Of a stretch of 64,000 nucleotides of DNA, positions 9,251 to 19,049 are shown in pieces. The position numbers and the translations under genes are program-made. Each line of letters begins with the position of its first letter. Position 1 is the stretch's first letter. The notes beneath the pieces are model-generated. The model was not told the DNA's origin, made no database searches, and was given only the letters and a program-made list of their open reading frames with translations. Source of the stretch: WRGA01 sp031553395 (GTDB lineage: Bacteria; Bacteroidota; Bacteroidia; Bacteroidales; WRGA01); assembly GCA_031553395.1 (NCBI GenBank), contig JAVBLR010000006.1, forward strand, positions 1 through 64,000, given 5' to 3'.

Positions 9251-9443
9251 GCTGAAAGCCCTTCAGCATTAGCATAGGGCAACGCCCTATGAATTTGAAT
9301 TAACATAACCAAAGCGCTGAAGGCGTGAAAGCCAAAGGTATTGATTATTAGTTGGTTGCTTGCGCCCACTTTGGGGCTTAATTTATATGTTCATTATTTC
9401 ATAGGGCGTTGCCCTATGCTAATGCTTAAAAGCCTTTCAGGCT
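9251..9443. repeat. Hairpin repeat with perfect 27-bp arms
   Basis: Arms 9267-9293 and 9398-9424 are perfect reverse complements, each containing the small palindrome ATAGGGC...GCCCTAT. Outside the arms the flanks AGCCCTTCAG and AAAGCCTTTCAGGCTT are weakly complementary. No open frame lies within, and the element fills the gap between the caspase-like gene and the 3' end of the sensor-regulator. Its architecture resembles the transposase-linked repeats at 28.7 and 51.5 kb, but the sequence is different. Confidence 0.7.
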
Positions 9444-9509
9444 TCTACTCGTTTTTGTTTTTTTATTAGGCATAATATCGGATAACCATTAAATTTAAAC
9501 TATAGAAAT

Positions 9510-12500
9510 TTAATTATCATCTTCTTTCTTATCAGAAAAATTTATTTGACCGTATTTTGATGGAGAACAATTGTATTGAGCCTTGAAGCATTTACTGAAA
9601 TAAAACGGATCTTCAAACCCAACTTTATAAGAAACTTCTGCAACAGTTAATCCGCCGTCTAATAATAGTTTGGCAGCTTTATTCAGTCGTTTTACCTTAA
9701 TCAATTCGTTGGGCGAAACGCCTGTAATGCCTTTCACTTTCTTAAAGAAAAGTGTCCGGCTTTGTTTTGCCAATTCTGCAAATTTATCTATGGTAAATTG
9801 CGGATCAGTTACGTTTTCGTCTAATATCTTATCTATCAGGTTGTAAAACTCTTTGTCTTTGTCTGTCGTTGTAATGAGAGTTCCATCCAACACATATTCG
9901 TTTGAAAATCGTTTTTTCAGTTGCTCCCGTTGTTCAATAAGTTTAAATACTTTTGTTACTAAGTATTTCAAACTGAATGGTTTCATAATATACGCATCGG
10001 CGCCGCTTTGTATTCCTTCCAATTGATGTTCGTTTGAAGAATGCGCCGTTAACAATATGATTGGAATGTGACAAGTCTGGAAATTATCTTTCAAGCGACG
10101 TGTAACTTCAAAACCGTCCATTTCGGGCATCATAACATCGCAAATAATAAAATCAGGATTTATTTCTTCGGCCTTTTGCATTCCTATTTTTCCATTTTCG
10201 GCGCTATCTACCATGAAGTATTTACTGAATTCATCTACCAAAAAATTTCGGATATCATCATTATCATCAATAATAAGCATTTTGTAGTTGGATAATGTTG
10301 CATCTTCGATATCAGGTAGTTGAATATCTTCAATAGGCTCGGACGGATATAGTATATTGCTATTTACATGTTCGGGTATTATATCTGAATAGGAGGACGC
10401 AATGAAATTTTCTCCCCGGTATGTTTCTTTATTTGTAGAAAGCTCTAAGTTGAAAATAGAACCTTGTTCCTGATTGTTTTCATACCAGATTTTACCCTTA
10501 TGAACATCGACAAATTCTTTTACCAATGATAATCCTACACCTGTTCCAGATGATGAAAAATTAATCTGCATAAACCGGCTGAAAAGCATGTGTTGTTTAT
10601 CTTTGGGAACTCCAATACCACTATCTTTTACCTTAATTAAGCAGGTTTGATGTTTGGTATCGATGTTAATTTCCACTTCGATTGTTCCTTCCTTCGGTGT
10701 GAATTTGAATGCATTCGATAACAAATTGTACAATATCTTGTCTACCTTACGGCGGTCGATAAACATTTTGTATGTTTCTACATTGCCTGTAAAAAGATAT
10801 TTAATATTTTTCTGAACAGCTATTTCTTGAAAACTGTTGTATATTTCCTTCGAAAAATCAATAATGTCCGTTTCTTCCAAATCGAGCCTGAGAACATTGT
10901 TTTGCAATTTCCTGAATTCGAGAAGCTGGTCGATCAGTCGGGTTAATATCATTGAATTCCGGCTTAATACATTCACTTGTTTTTTTGCTTTTTCCGGAAT
11001 ATCGGTTTGTGTGTTTAGATTCTCAACAGCACCCCGTATTAATGTTAGTGGCGTTCTAAATTCATGTGATATATTCGTAAAAAAGCGAAGTTTGTAATTC
11101 GTTAATTCTTTCTCAACTTTTATGTTTGTATTCAGTGCATTAAATTTATATATCAATCTAATAACAACATAAAGCAGAAGTAAAATCAGTAACCCATATA
11201 CGATATAGGCATACCAAGACCTCCAAAATGGGGGAGTAATGTTGATCGTTATTTGCGTAACGGTTTCATTCCAAATGCCGTCGCTGTTGGTTCCCCGTAC
11301 TTTAAATATGTAAGTTCCCGAAGGTAGGTTCTTATAAGTAGCTGTATTTGAGTGACTAATCGGACTCCATTGTTTGTCGTAATTTTCCAACATATAAACG
11401 TATTTGTTCTTCATCGGATCTTTTAAACCCAATGATGCAAATTCGATTGTAAATGTATTTTGCTTGTAATTCAGTGTGATTTCATCTGAATAACTGATTG
11501 ATTTTTTCAATGGAGAATCTGCTTCTCCTGCCCGTACAATCTGATTGTAAACGAGAAAATTAGTCAATGTAACCGGAGGAACACTGAGGTTTGGCACAAA
11601 CGATTCGGGATTGAATACCAGTAATCCGTCGAGGCTACCCCATAACATATTGCCATTGCGACAATACAGGTTGGCATTTTCATTGAAATGATTGCCGTAT
11701 GTTTTGTCGGAAAATTTATAAACAATAAACGAATTGCTTTTTTTATCGAATTTGGTTATACCACTTTCGGTACTTATCCAAAGGTTATTTTGCTTATCTT
11801 CCATAATTCCCGATACAAAGTCTCCGGCTAAACCGTCAGTTGTTGTATAGGCAATAAAATGTTCCGGTTCTGTACCTGATGTTGGAATATATTTATTTAG
11901 TCCACCTCCGGCTGTGCCAATCCAAATGATACCTTCATCATCTTCAAATATTGTTTTTATATCGTTACAATTTAACCCATTCGGATTGCTTAAATTCATT
12001 TGATAAGAGGCGTATGACTTCGGATTATTTATTAGTACATCGGGGTCGAAACGGATAATTCCATCACTGCTTCCTGCCCAAATTAAACCCTTACTGTCTT
12101 GATAAATACAGCGAATGTAACTCCGGTTTCCTTCATTAAAGAAAAAGCGTTTGAAAGAGATTCCTTGAGATGTTTCTTCGACAAGATTTATACCTCCGCC
12201 GAAAGTTCCTATCCAGATTCTATTTTTTGAATCTTTTAAAATACTGAATATAGTGTTGTAACTTAATGATTTAGGTGATTCTGAATGCATAAAATGCCCT
12301 TCTTCATTCAATGTACTTTGGTTAATTACATATAATCCTTTTCCTTTTGTTCCTACCCAGATACGATTTTGGGAATCTTCGGCCAGAACATACGGATTTA
12401 TGTCTTTATAAATGCATTCTCCGGATGTTAAGCTTTCGTTGTACAAATATAGACTTCCATTTTTTGTTCCGATCCAAATATTATCGAAGGCATCTCCATA

Positions 12501-13844
12501 TATGGTTCGAACATTGTTATTTTTTCCTATGGATGTTTCTACTTCGGGACGAACAATATTGATGTTATAGCTTGATTTTTCGACTTTTATGATTCCGGCG
12601 TATTCGCTTCCTATCCAGATCGTTCCGTAATTATCTTCCGTAATGTCCAACAAATAATCTGATGCCGGACTATTTTGATTGGCATTGTATTTGTAATTGG
12701 ATAAAACATCGGTTTCGGGATTGTAGCAGAATAATCCGTTTCCATACGTTGTAATCCATATAAGGTTTTGTGAATCAATGAAAACTATGTAACGTTCCAA
12801 GTCGATAATTTTTGCTATATCTGCCGGAATCAACTCCATTTTTTTGATTTTCTTGCTGAGTTGATTATGGTACCACATAATCCCCGAATGGTTATAAACC
12901 CAAACACCATCGTTTTTGTCAACAATAAATTCTATTTCTCCTTTCAATTGAGGATCGTTTGTCCATTCGGGTTTTTCAAATAATCGACTGTTTACATTGA
13001 AAGTTATTAAACCGGATAACTGGGTAAATATTAACAATTCGTTGTTACTCAGTTTTGTGGCGTTTATAATTGTATCTTTTGAATTTGGAAGTTTAATATC
13101 ATTGAAAGACTTTCGTTTGATGTCAAATTCAAAAATAGAAGAATCAGCTTTCGTAAAATAGAGTTTATTCTCCAACTCAAGTGCGTTTATAAAGGAGTAT
13201 TGGCCTTTATAAAAATGTTCCGTTTCATCTCCGGTAACTTTTAATAGCCCATCATCTCCACCTATCCATATTGTAGATTTGGAGTCTTCAAATAAAAATT
13301 TACAGTTATTCTTATTCTCTGATTTACTTTCTGTAAAATAAAATGTTGCTGAAAAAGTATTGTTTTGCTTTCTCAACCGAAGGCAGTCACCGGTATTTCC
13401 CCATAACCAGATATCTCCGGATGAAGATTCGTAATACATACTGAGACTTATGGCGTTTTTAGTAGAAATGGGTGATGGAAGATAGTTTATAAAAGAATCG
13501 GATACGGGATCGTAACAACTGAATTCATTTTTGTAGGTTTTTATCCATAAATATCCGCTTTTATCCTGATAAACATTTTTAATACGATGGTCGGTTAGTG
13601 TGTTTAAACTGCCTAATTGAGGCTTATATACAATAATCCGGTAACCGTCGTATCGGTTTAGTCCATCTAATGTTCCAGCCCAAATAAATCCTTTTTTATC
13701 TTCAAGTACCGCTCTTACTGTGTTTTGCGATAATCCGTCTTTGGTGCTTATTTGAGTGAATTGCAGATTATATCCATTTATGGATGCTGATTTTAGAGGA
13801 AGAAAAATACAAAAACCTATAAGAAAAAGTTGTGATAATTTCAT
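9510..13844 (-). CDS. Hybrid two-component system sensor/regulator (HTCS) of the polysaccharide locus
   Basis: One 1444-aa polypeptide combines a periplasmic sensor and a cytoplasmic DNA-binding output. Order: signal peptide; two seven-bladed-propeller-type Reg_prop arrays at about 30-790 (repeated GxIWIGT, e.g. DSKNRIWIGTFGGGINL); Y_Y_Y domain at about 800-865; one membrane helix at about 880-902 (YIVYGLLILLLLYVVIRLIY); HisKA with phospho-acceptor His in NISHEFRTPLTLIRG at about 926; HATPase with DSGIGVPKDK and GTGVGLSLVKEF; receiver domain at about 1190-1305 with Asp in IICDVMMPEMDG at about 1237; AraC-type helix-turn-helix at about 1350-1440. Homologues bind a breakdown oligosaccharide in the periplasm and activate the adjacent locus. 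It is divergent from the PL11 gene, so control of the 15-55 kb block is the natural inference. All phosphorelay residues look intact. Confidence 0.95.
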   Translation of the reverse strand: MKLSQLFLIGFCIFLPLKSASINGYNLQFTQISTKDGLSQNTVRAVLEDKKGFIWAGTLDGLNRYDGYRIIVYKPQLGSLNTLTDHRIKNVYQDKSGYLWIKTYKNEFSCYDPVSDSFINYLPSPISTKNAISLSMYYESSSGDIWLWGNTGDCLRLRKQNNTFSATFYFTESKSENKNNCKFLFEDSKSTIWIGGDDGLLKVTGDETEHFYKGQYSFINALELENKLYFTKADSSIFEFDIKRKSFNDIKLPNSKDTIINATKLSNNELLIFTQLSGLITFNVNSRLFEKPEWTNDPQLKGEIEFIVDKNDGVWVYNHSGIMWYHNQLSKKIKKMELIPADIAKIIDLERYIVFIDSQNLIWITTYGNGLFCYNPETDVLSNYKYNANQNSPASDYLLDITEDNYGTIWIGSEYAGIIKVEKSSYNINIVRPEVETSIGKNNNVRTIYGDAFDNIWIGTKNGSLYLYNESLTSGECIYKDINPYVLAEDSQNRIWVGTKGKGLYVINQSTLNEEGHFMHSESPKSLSYNTIFSILKDSKNRIWIGTFGGGINLVEETSQGISFKRFFFNEGNRSYIRCIYQDSKGLIWAGSSDGIIRFDPDVLINNPKSYASYQMNLSNPNGLNCNDIKTIFEDDEGIIWIGTAGGGLNKYIPTSGTEPEHFIAYTTTDGLAGDFVSGIMEDKQNNLWISTESGITKFDKKSNSFIVYKFSDKTYGNHFNENANLYCRNGNMLWGSLDGLLVFNPESFVPNLSVPPVTLTNFLVYNQIVRAGEADSPLKKSISYSDEITLNYKQNTFTIEFASLGLKDPMKNKYVYMLENYDKQWSPISHSNTATYKNLPSGTYIFKVRGTNSDGIWNETVTQITINITPPFWRSWYAYIVYGLLILLLLYVVIRLIYKFNALNTNIKVEKELTNYKLRFFTNISHEFRTPLTLIRGAVENLNTQTDIPEKAKKQVNVLSRNSMILTRLIDQLLEFRKLQNNVLRLDLEETDIIDFSKEIYNSFQEIAVQKNIKYLFTGNVETYKMFIDRRKVDKILYNLLSNAFKFTPKEGTIEVEINIDTKHQTCLIKVKDSGIGVPKDKQHMLFSRFMQINFSSSGTGVGLSLVKEFVDVHKGKIWYENNQEQGSIFNLELSTNKETYRGENFIASSYSDIIPEHVNSNILYPSEPIEDIQLPDIEDATLSNYKMLIIDDNDDIRNFLVDEFSKYFMVDSAENGKIGMQKAEEINPDFIICDVMMPEMDGFEVTRRLKDNFQTCHIPIILLTAHSSNEHQLEGIQSGADAYIMKPFSLKYLVTKVFKLIEQREQLKKRFSNEYVLDGTLITTTDKDKEFYNLIDKILDENVTDPQFTIDKFAELAKQSRTLFFKKVKGITGVSPNELIKVKRLNKAAKLLLDGGLTVAEVSYKVGFEDPFYFSKCFKAQYNCSPSKYGQINFSDKKEDDN

Positions 13845-13872
13845 GAGATTTATAGTGTAAATATCTATACTT

Positions 13873-13880
13873 CAAAGGTA
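13873..13880 (-). promoter_or_regulatory. -7 element (TACCTTTG) of the HTCS gene
   Basis: On the minus strand TACCTTTG matches TAnnTTTG, about 30 bp before the ATG at 13844. Immediately upstream, in the spacer region, is a run of nine T (plus strand, about 13885-13893). No clear -33 TTG is seen. Confidence 0.45.
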
Positions 13881-14006
13881 GGGATTTTTTTTTACATTTA
13901 TAGATTTACTCTAAAAATATACAATTAATGCAAGTCAGGGATTGAGTTTTGTTATTTGTTCTTCACATTAATAACAAATAACCAATAACTCAACTCATGA
14001 TTCACA

Positions 14007-14843
14007 TCAATAATAATACACTGGTGTCAGTGGTGGTGTAAATTGCAAACCAATGTAGTAATGATTGAATTCGCTTGCTTTATTATATCCATTATATCCT
14101 GTAATGAGGTTGATATAAGGCAATTTGAAACGCCAGATATAAAAGGAAAATTTCAATCCGCCACCATATTTCATATTTTGTGATTCAATTGTTTTATCCT
14201 TTGCATCAAGGTACAATCCGATATTTGCAAAAGGAGCGACACTTCCGCCAATACGAAAGCCATTCCGTGTACCAAAACTAAATCTTTTTGATGCTTGCAT
14301 ATAAAGGCTTGTTTGGTATCGCTCTTCAGAAGGGTTCGTTTTAGCGACATTAAGCCCGATAGAAGTGTAGCTTTTCAGTATATCATACACATTCATTTTA
14401 TATCTTTCCGACCAAATATAAGGAAGCGCGCCTTCAACATTCCATAAATATCCCCATTTATCGTTGTCGGGTAAACGGGTCGCTGCACCGGAAAAAGAAA
14501 AGTATCCCCTGATATAATAGCTTGATGGAAGGCCTAAGTCCTGATAATCTACTTCGAGCGTTACAGTCAGAAAATGGTTGTTTCCATATCGCACTGAAGT
14601 TGTTTTGTATCCTATATAGAAAAAATCCAATGTTTTATATTTTGCCGGAAATGAAATACGAAATTTTCCGTCAATATCTGTATATGTACTGGTATTTGTT
14701 CCGGTTACTCTTACTCCTGCCCCAATTGCCGGTTCTTTTGATTCGTCATAAACAATGCCTTCAATCGTAACCATTTCTTCTTGAGCAACTAAATGGAAAG
14801 AGATACCGATTGTAAGGAGTAATATCAATAATAGTTTTTGCAT
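14007..14843 (-). CDS. Outer-membrane-like protein with SusC-type carboxypeptidase-regulatory domain
   Basis: The 278-aa product has a signal peptide (MQKLLLILLLTIGISFHLVA) followed directly by a CarboxypepD_reg-like domain at about residues 25-100 (VTIEGIVYDESKEPAIGAGV, then TGTNTSTYTDIDGKFRISFP), the fold found at the N-terminus of SusC/TonB-dependent transporters. The remaining ~170 residues alternate aromatic and polar positions as in beta-barrel strands (YIRGYFSFSGAATRLP, GFRIGGSVAPFANIGLYLDA) and the protein ends in aromatic residues (TPVYYY). It has no TonB plug and is far too short for a SusC. It probably sits in the outer membrane. It is transcribed in the same direction as the HTCS, 163 bp upstream of it, with its own promoter-like box. 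Its role in glycan use is unknown. Confidence 0.7.
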   Translation of the reverse strand: MQKLLLILLLTIGISFHLVAQEEMVTIEGIVYDESKEPAIGAGVRVTGTNTSTYTDIDGKFRISFPAKYKTLDFFYIGYKTTSVRYGNNHFLTVTLEVDYQDLGLPSSYYIRGYFSFSGAATRLPDNDKWGYLWNVEGALPYIWSERYKMNVYDILKSYTSIGLNVAKTNPSEERYQTSLYMQASKRFSFGTRNGFRIGGSVAPFANIGLYLDAKDKTIESQNMKYGGGLKFSFYIWRFKLPYINLITGYNGYNKASEFNHYYIGLQFTPPLTPVYYY

Positions 14844-14865
14844 GTTTCATCTGTTCTTTACTTTG

Positions 14866-14873
14866 CAAAAGTA
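14866..14873 (-). promoter_or_regulatory. -7 element (TACTTTTG) upstream of the plug-domain protein
   Basis: The minus-strand octamer TACTTTTG fits TAnnTTTG, 23 bp before the ATG at 14843. The region from here to the divergent lyase gene (14874-15061) should hold the regulator's binding site for the locus, but I cannot define an operator by eye. Confidence 0.4.
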
Positions 14874-15061
14874 TTGTAAAAATGTGAAATTTCAGAGGTT
14901 AGGATTAAGAGTGTGTAAATCCAACTTGCAAATACAATCTAATTCTAAAAATCTGCTTATTTTTTGATACTAATTGTATGGAAGCGCTTTTGTGCGAATA
15001 AACTGGTGAAAAAATACATGACTATGAACTAAAATACATTTTTAGAAACCTCTTTAAGTTG

Positions 15062-15069
15062 TAAATTTG
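15062..15069 (+). promoter_or_regulatory. -7 element (TAAATTTG) of the polysaccharide locus
   Basis: TAAATTTG matches TAnnTTTG and lies 67 bp before the ATG at 15136. The alternative TTG start at 15067 overlaps this box, which argues against that longer form. This is probably the lead promoter of the 15-55 kb block. Confidence 0.45.
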
Positions 15070-15135
15070 TTCCAATTTTTTTCGTTAAGAAATTTATTAG
15101 ATAAATTATACCCCAAAAAAAGACAAATCAATAAA

Positions 15136-17292
15136 ATGAAAAGCATTTTTAACCTTGGCTTAGGCCGATCTTTTATTCAACTTTCAATTTTTAACTTGTT
15201 TCTGATAGTATCCATTTCGGGAATAGTAGCGCAGCCTGCTTATGATTATTCAAAACTAAAAAGGGAAAAATTAGGCAGAGGAATTGTTGCGATCAAAAAG
15301 AATAACAATACCAACTTTATCAGTTGGCGGTATCTTACTTCCGATCCGATGAGTATTGCATTTAACGTCTATCGGAATGATATAAAGGTAAATCAACAGC
15401 CTATTGTAAATGCAACTTGTTTCGAAGATAAAGTAACTTCAAATGAAGCTTTTACGTATGAAGTGAAATCCATTGTTAATGGAGTGGAGAAATCTTCGGG
15501 TAAATCGTATACAATGCCGACAAATGCTCCGGTTGGCTATATAAATATTCCTCTTGATGTACCAGCGGATGGAATAACTCCCTCTGGACAAACATATACG
15601 TATTCTCCCAATGATGCTAGTGTTGGCGATGTGGATGGTGATGGTGAATATGAAATTATTTTGAAATGGGACCCTTCGAATGCTCGTGATAATGCTCACG
15701 ACGGTTATACCGGAAATGTTTATTTTGATTGCTATAAGTTGAATGGCAAAAAGTTATGGCGCATAGATATGGGTAAGAATATTCGAGCAGGTGCTCACTA
15801 TACTCAATTTATGGTGTATGATTTGGATGGGGACGGAAAAGCGGAGATCGTGATAAAAACGTCCGATGGAACAATCGATGGTTTGGGTAAAGTTATCGGG
15901 GATGCTGCCGCCGATTATCGTGAAGCCGGTAATCCAACTGAACCTCGCGGTGGAGATTTTCCTGCCAATGATCCTCGTGGAAGGCCTCGTGGTCCACAAC
16001 CTCCACGTAATCAGGGACGTATTTTGTCAGGGGCGGAATATTTAACTATATTTAATGGGGAAACCGGTGCTGCGATGCAAACGATAGATTATAACCCACA
16101 ACGGGGAAATTTAGAGGATTGGGGAGATAACCGGGCGAATCGTTCGGATCGTTATCTAGCTTGTATTGCTTATTTGGATGGAGAATATCCCAGCGTAGTG
16201 ATGTGTCGTGGATATTATACCCGTGCGGTTTTGGCCGCATACGATTGGAGAAATGGAAAATTAACCGAACGTTGGTTTTTTGATTCAAATACTCCCGGAA
16301 ATGAAAAATACCGAGGTCAGGGGAATCATAATCTTCGTGTAGGAGACGTTGACGGCGATGGTTGCGATGAAATTATTTATGGTTCTTGTGCAATAGATCA
16401 TAATGGAAAAGGACTTTATTCTACAGGATTAGGACATGGAGATGCGATGCATTTATCGGTATTTGATCCGACTCGTAAAGGAATGCAAGTGTGGGATTGT
16501 CATGAGAATCATCATGATGGTTCGACTTTTCGGGATGCTGCTACCGGAGAGGTTTTGTTTCAAATATTCTCGGATTCGGATGTAGGCCGCTGTATGGCTG
16601 CTGATATCGACCCGAATAATCCGGGTTTGGAAATGTGGTCATCAGATTCGCAGGGAATTCGTAATGTAAAAGGAGAAGTTATACAGCCTGATATGCAAGG
16701 TGTACCTGTTAATATGGCTTGCTGGTGGGACGGTGATTTACTTCGTGAATTGTTAAATAGAAATATAATTACAAAATATGATTATGTAAACGGAGGAGTA
16801 CAAACTTTGTTGGAAGCCGAAGATTGTATGTCTAATAACGGAACTAAATCAACCCCATGTATTCAGGGAGATATTATTGGCGATTGGCGTGAAGAAGTTT
16901 TGCTTCGTACACGCGATAATAAAAATCTTCGCTTGTATGTGTCGACTTACAATACGGATTATCGTTTTCATTGTTTTGCCGAAGAACCTGTTTATCGTAT
17001 AAGTATGGCGACACAGAATGTAGCTTATAATCAACCGACTCAACCTGGATTTTACTTTGGTCCTGATTTAGGAAAATGTTTTCCGGAAAAGGATTTGGTT
17101 GTCAAAGGGAACTCAATCACATTGGATGCAGGAATGCAATATGATTCCTACAAATGGTCGGTGGGTGGCAATGAGCGTACTCGAACAATTACAAAAAAAG
17201 ACATCTCCGCAGGTAAAAAAACAAAAGTAGAGTTAACAGTTACATTTCGTGGATATGAATTTAAAGATTATGTGAATGTTACGTTGAAATGA
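15136..17292 (+). CDS. Rhamnogalacturonan lyase, family PL11 (copy 1)
   Basis: PL11 enzymes cleave GalA-Rha bonds of rhamnogalacturonan I by beta-elimination on an eight-bladed propeller. The 718-aa form starts MKSIFNLGLGRS with a long signal peptide ending near IVAQPAYDYSK. Family blocks are plain: REKLGRGIVAI, ISWRYLTSDP, AFNVYRND, repeated calcium-binding loops VGDVDGDGEYEI, YDLDGDGKAEIVIKTSDGT and VGDVDGDGCDEI, then GRCMAADIDPNNPGLEMW, DIIGDWREEVLLRT and ATQNVAYNQPTQPGFYFG. Unlike copy 2 (24183) it carries an extra Pro/Arg-rich loop at about residues 280-300 (PRGRPRGPQPPRNQGR) and ends in a short beta domain (about 655-718) rather than a sorting tail. It is first in the plus-strand block, divergent from the regulator side. 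The start was chosen for its signal peptide and the upstream promoter box. Confidence 0.95.
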   Translation: MKSIFNLGLGRSFIQLSIFNLFLIVSISGIVAQPAYDYSKLKREKLGRGIVAIKKNNNTNFISWRYLTSDPMSIAFNVYRNDIKVNQQPIVNATCFEDKVTSNEAFTYEVKSIVNGVEKSSGKSYTMPTNAPVGYINIPLDVPADGITPSGQTYTYSPNDASVGDVDGDGEYEIILKWDPSNARDNAHDGYTGNVYFDCYKLNGKKLWRIDMGKNIRAGAHYTQFMVYDLDGDGKAEIVIKTSDGTIDGLGKVIGDAAADYREAGNPTEPRGGDFPANDPRGRPRGPQPPRNQGRILSGAEYLTIFNGETGAAMQTIDYNPQRGNLEDWGDNRANRSDRYLACIAYLDGEYPSVVMCRGYYTRAVLAAYDWRNGKLTERWFFDSNTPGNEKYRGQGNHNLRVGDVDGDGCDEIIYGSCAIDHNGKGLYSTGLGHGDAMHLSVFDPTRKGMQVWDCHENHHDGSTFRDAATGEVLFQIFSDSDVGRCMAADIDPNNPGLEMWSSDSQGIRNVKGEVIQPDMQGVPVNMACWWDGDLLRELLNRNIITKYDYVNGGVQTLLEAEDCMSNNGTKSTPCIQGDIIGDWREEVLLRTRDNKNLRLYVSTYNTDYRFHCFAEEPVYRISMATQNVAYNQPTQPGFYFGPDLGKCFPEKDLVVKGNSITLDAGMQYDSYKWSVGGNERTRTITKKDISAGKKTKVELTVTFRGYEFKDYVNVTLK

Positions 17293-17308
17293 TATGTATT
17301 AAACCTAT

Positions 17309-17629
17309 GTTTTTCTCACAGAATAGCTTTTTCAAATTTTGACGAAGTCAAAATCAATTTGTTTTCGCACAGATTTCGCAGATTGCACAAATTAAGTAGC
17401 AAGGAGAAACAAAATAACATAGTAAATATATCATTTCTTGATAATTGTTTTTTTTATTTCACAGATACATTGGCTAACGTCAATTAAAGAAATCTGTGTA
17501 ATTCGTGAAATCTGTGTGAAGCCTAAAAGATTGACTTTAGTCAATCATATTTGCGAAATAAAAACATTTGTGTAAGCAAATCAAAATAATATTCTGAGAG
17601 AAAACCTTCAAAATAGACTCGTTTTGAAC
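17309..17629. repeat. Hairpin repeat element, copy A (inverted relative of 19050-19384)
   Basis: This element fills the 363-bp gap before the first GH28 gene. Inverted arms 17366-17393 and 17491-17518 contain CACAGATTTCGCAGATT and AATCTGTGTAATTCGTGAAA. Smaller palindromes flank them (TTTTGACGAAGTCAAAA at 17337-17353, GATTGACTTTAGTCAATC at 17529-17546). The left part matches the reverse complement of the right part of copy B, and vice versa, so A and B are the same element in opposite orientation around 17656-19041. No open frame is present. Confidence 0.75.
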
Positions 17630-17655
17630 TTTAAACATTAATATTAAAAAACTAC

Positions 17656-19041
17656 ATGAAAATGAATTTCTTAAAAATCTTGACAGGAACATGCATTTGT
17701 TTGCTTTTTACATCTATGGCTTTTGCAACGGATACCTATAAAACAATAACTGTGGATGCTCCTTTCTCTATGGTTCCGATTAAAGAATTTGTATATCCTC
17801 AGAAGGATTTTTCGATTACTAAATATGGGGCAAAAGAAGGAGGAGTAACAAATAATACTCAAGCTATTGCCAAGGCTATTGCTGCTTGTAATAAAGCCGG
17901 AGGTGGGCGAGTAGTTGTTCCGGCCGGGGTTTGGTTTACCGGGCCTATTCATTTTAAAAGTAATGTAAATTTATATTTGGAAGAAAATGCAGTATTGAGT
18001 TTTTCCGATAATCCGGTGGATTATTTGCCTGCTGTGATGACTTCGTGGGAAGGCTTGGAATGTTATAATTACTCGCCTTTACTTTATGCTTTTGATTGTC
18101 AGAATATAGCGATTACGGGTAAAGGTACTTTGCAACCCAAAATGGATACTTGGAAAGTTTGGTTTAAACGTCCCCAACCTCATTTAGATGCATTGAAAGA
18201 ACTTTATACAATGGCTTCTACAGATGTGCCTGTCGAACAACGCCAGATGGCTAAAGGTGAAAATAATCTGCGTCCGCATCTGATTCATTTCAATCGTTGT
18301 GAAAATGTGTTATTAGATGGTTTTAAAATTCGTGAAAGTCCATTTTGGACGATACATATTTATATGAGTAAAAATGGTATTGCCCGTAATTTGGATGTGC
18401 GAGCTCATGGCCATAATAACGATGGAATCGACCTTGAAATGACTCAAAACTTTTTAGTCGAGGATTGTATTTTTGATCAAGGGGATGATGCTGTTGTGAT
18501 TAAAGCCGGAAGAAATAAGGATGCATGGAAATTGGATATGCCTTGTGAAAATATTGTTGTTCGTAACTGTACGATACTTAAAGGCCATGTTTTGCTTGGT
18601 ATTGGTAGTGAAATGTCGGGCGGTGTTCGTAATGTATATATGCATGATTGTACTGCTCCAAATGATGTGCACCGGGTGTTTTTCCTGAAAACCAATCATC
18701 GTCGTGGAGGTTTTATTGAAAATATTTATATGAATAATATTAAAAGCGGTTCGGCTTTAAGGGCTTTCGAAATAGATACGGATGTGCTTTATCAATGGAG
18801 GGATTTGGTTCCTACGTATGAAACAAAGATTACCCGTATTGAAGGTATTTATATGAATAATGTTACTTGTGAATCGGTTGATGTTGTTTATGACCTGAAG
18901 GGAGATGATCGTTTGCCGATTAAAAATGTAGAAATAAAGAATGTAAGTGTCAAAAAGGTAAATAAGTTTTATAATAATGTTCACAATGTGATAAATTTAA
19001 AAGAAGAGAATGTAACGTATACTGAATATGTACCTAAATGA
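17656..19041 (+). CDS. Glycoside hydrolase family 28 (polygalacturonase / rhamnogalacturonan hydrolase type), copy 1
   Basis: The product is a 461-aa secreted right-handed parallel beta-helix. Signal peptide about 1-24 (CICLLFTSMAFA). The pectate-lyase-like start is FSITKYGAKEGGVTNNTQAI and GGGRVVVPAGVWFTGPIHF. Catalytic GH28 motifs are visible: HNNDGIDLE (canonical NTDG.D), DQGDDAVVIKAG (canonical G-DD) and GHVLLGIGSEMSGG (canonical GHG.SIGS, with His kept). The family hydrolyses alpha-1,4-GalA or alpha-1,2-GalA-Rha bonds, and in this context the rhamnogalacturonan backbone is the likely target. The gene is bracketed by two inverted copies of the same repeat element, which could mobilise or invert it. 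Confidence 0.9.
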   Translation: MKMNFLKILTGTCICLLFTSMAFATDTYKTITVDAPFSMVPIKEFVYPQKDFSITKYGAKEGGVTNNTQAIAKAIAACNKAGGGRVVVPAGVWFTGPIHFKSNVNLYLEENAVLSFSDNPVDYLPAVMTSWEGLECYNYSPLLYAFDCQNIAITGKGTLQPKMDTWKVWFKRPQPHLDALKELYTMASTDVPVEQRQMAKGENNLRPHLIHFNRCENVLLDGFKIRESPFWTIHIYMSKNGIARNLDVRAHGHNNDGIDLEMTQNFLVEDCIFDQGDDAVVIKAGRNKDAWKLDMPCENIVVRNCTILKGHVLLGIGSEMSGGVRNVYMHDCTAPNDVHRVFFLKTNHRRGGFIENIYMNNIKSGSALRAFEIDTDVLYQWRDLVPTYETKITRIEGIYMNNVTCESVDVVYDLKGDDRLPIKNVEIKNVSVKKVNKFYNNVHNVINLKEENVTYTEYVPK

Positions 19042-19049
19042 TTTCTTAT

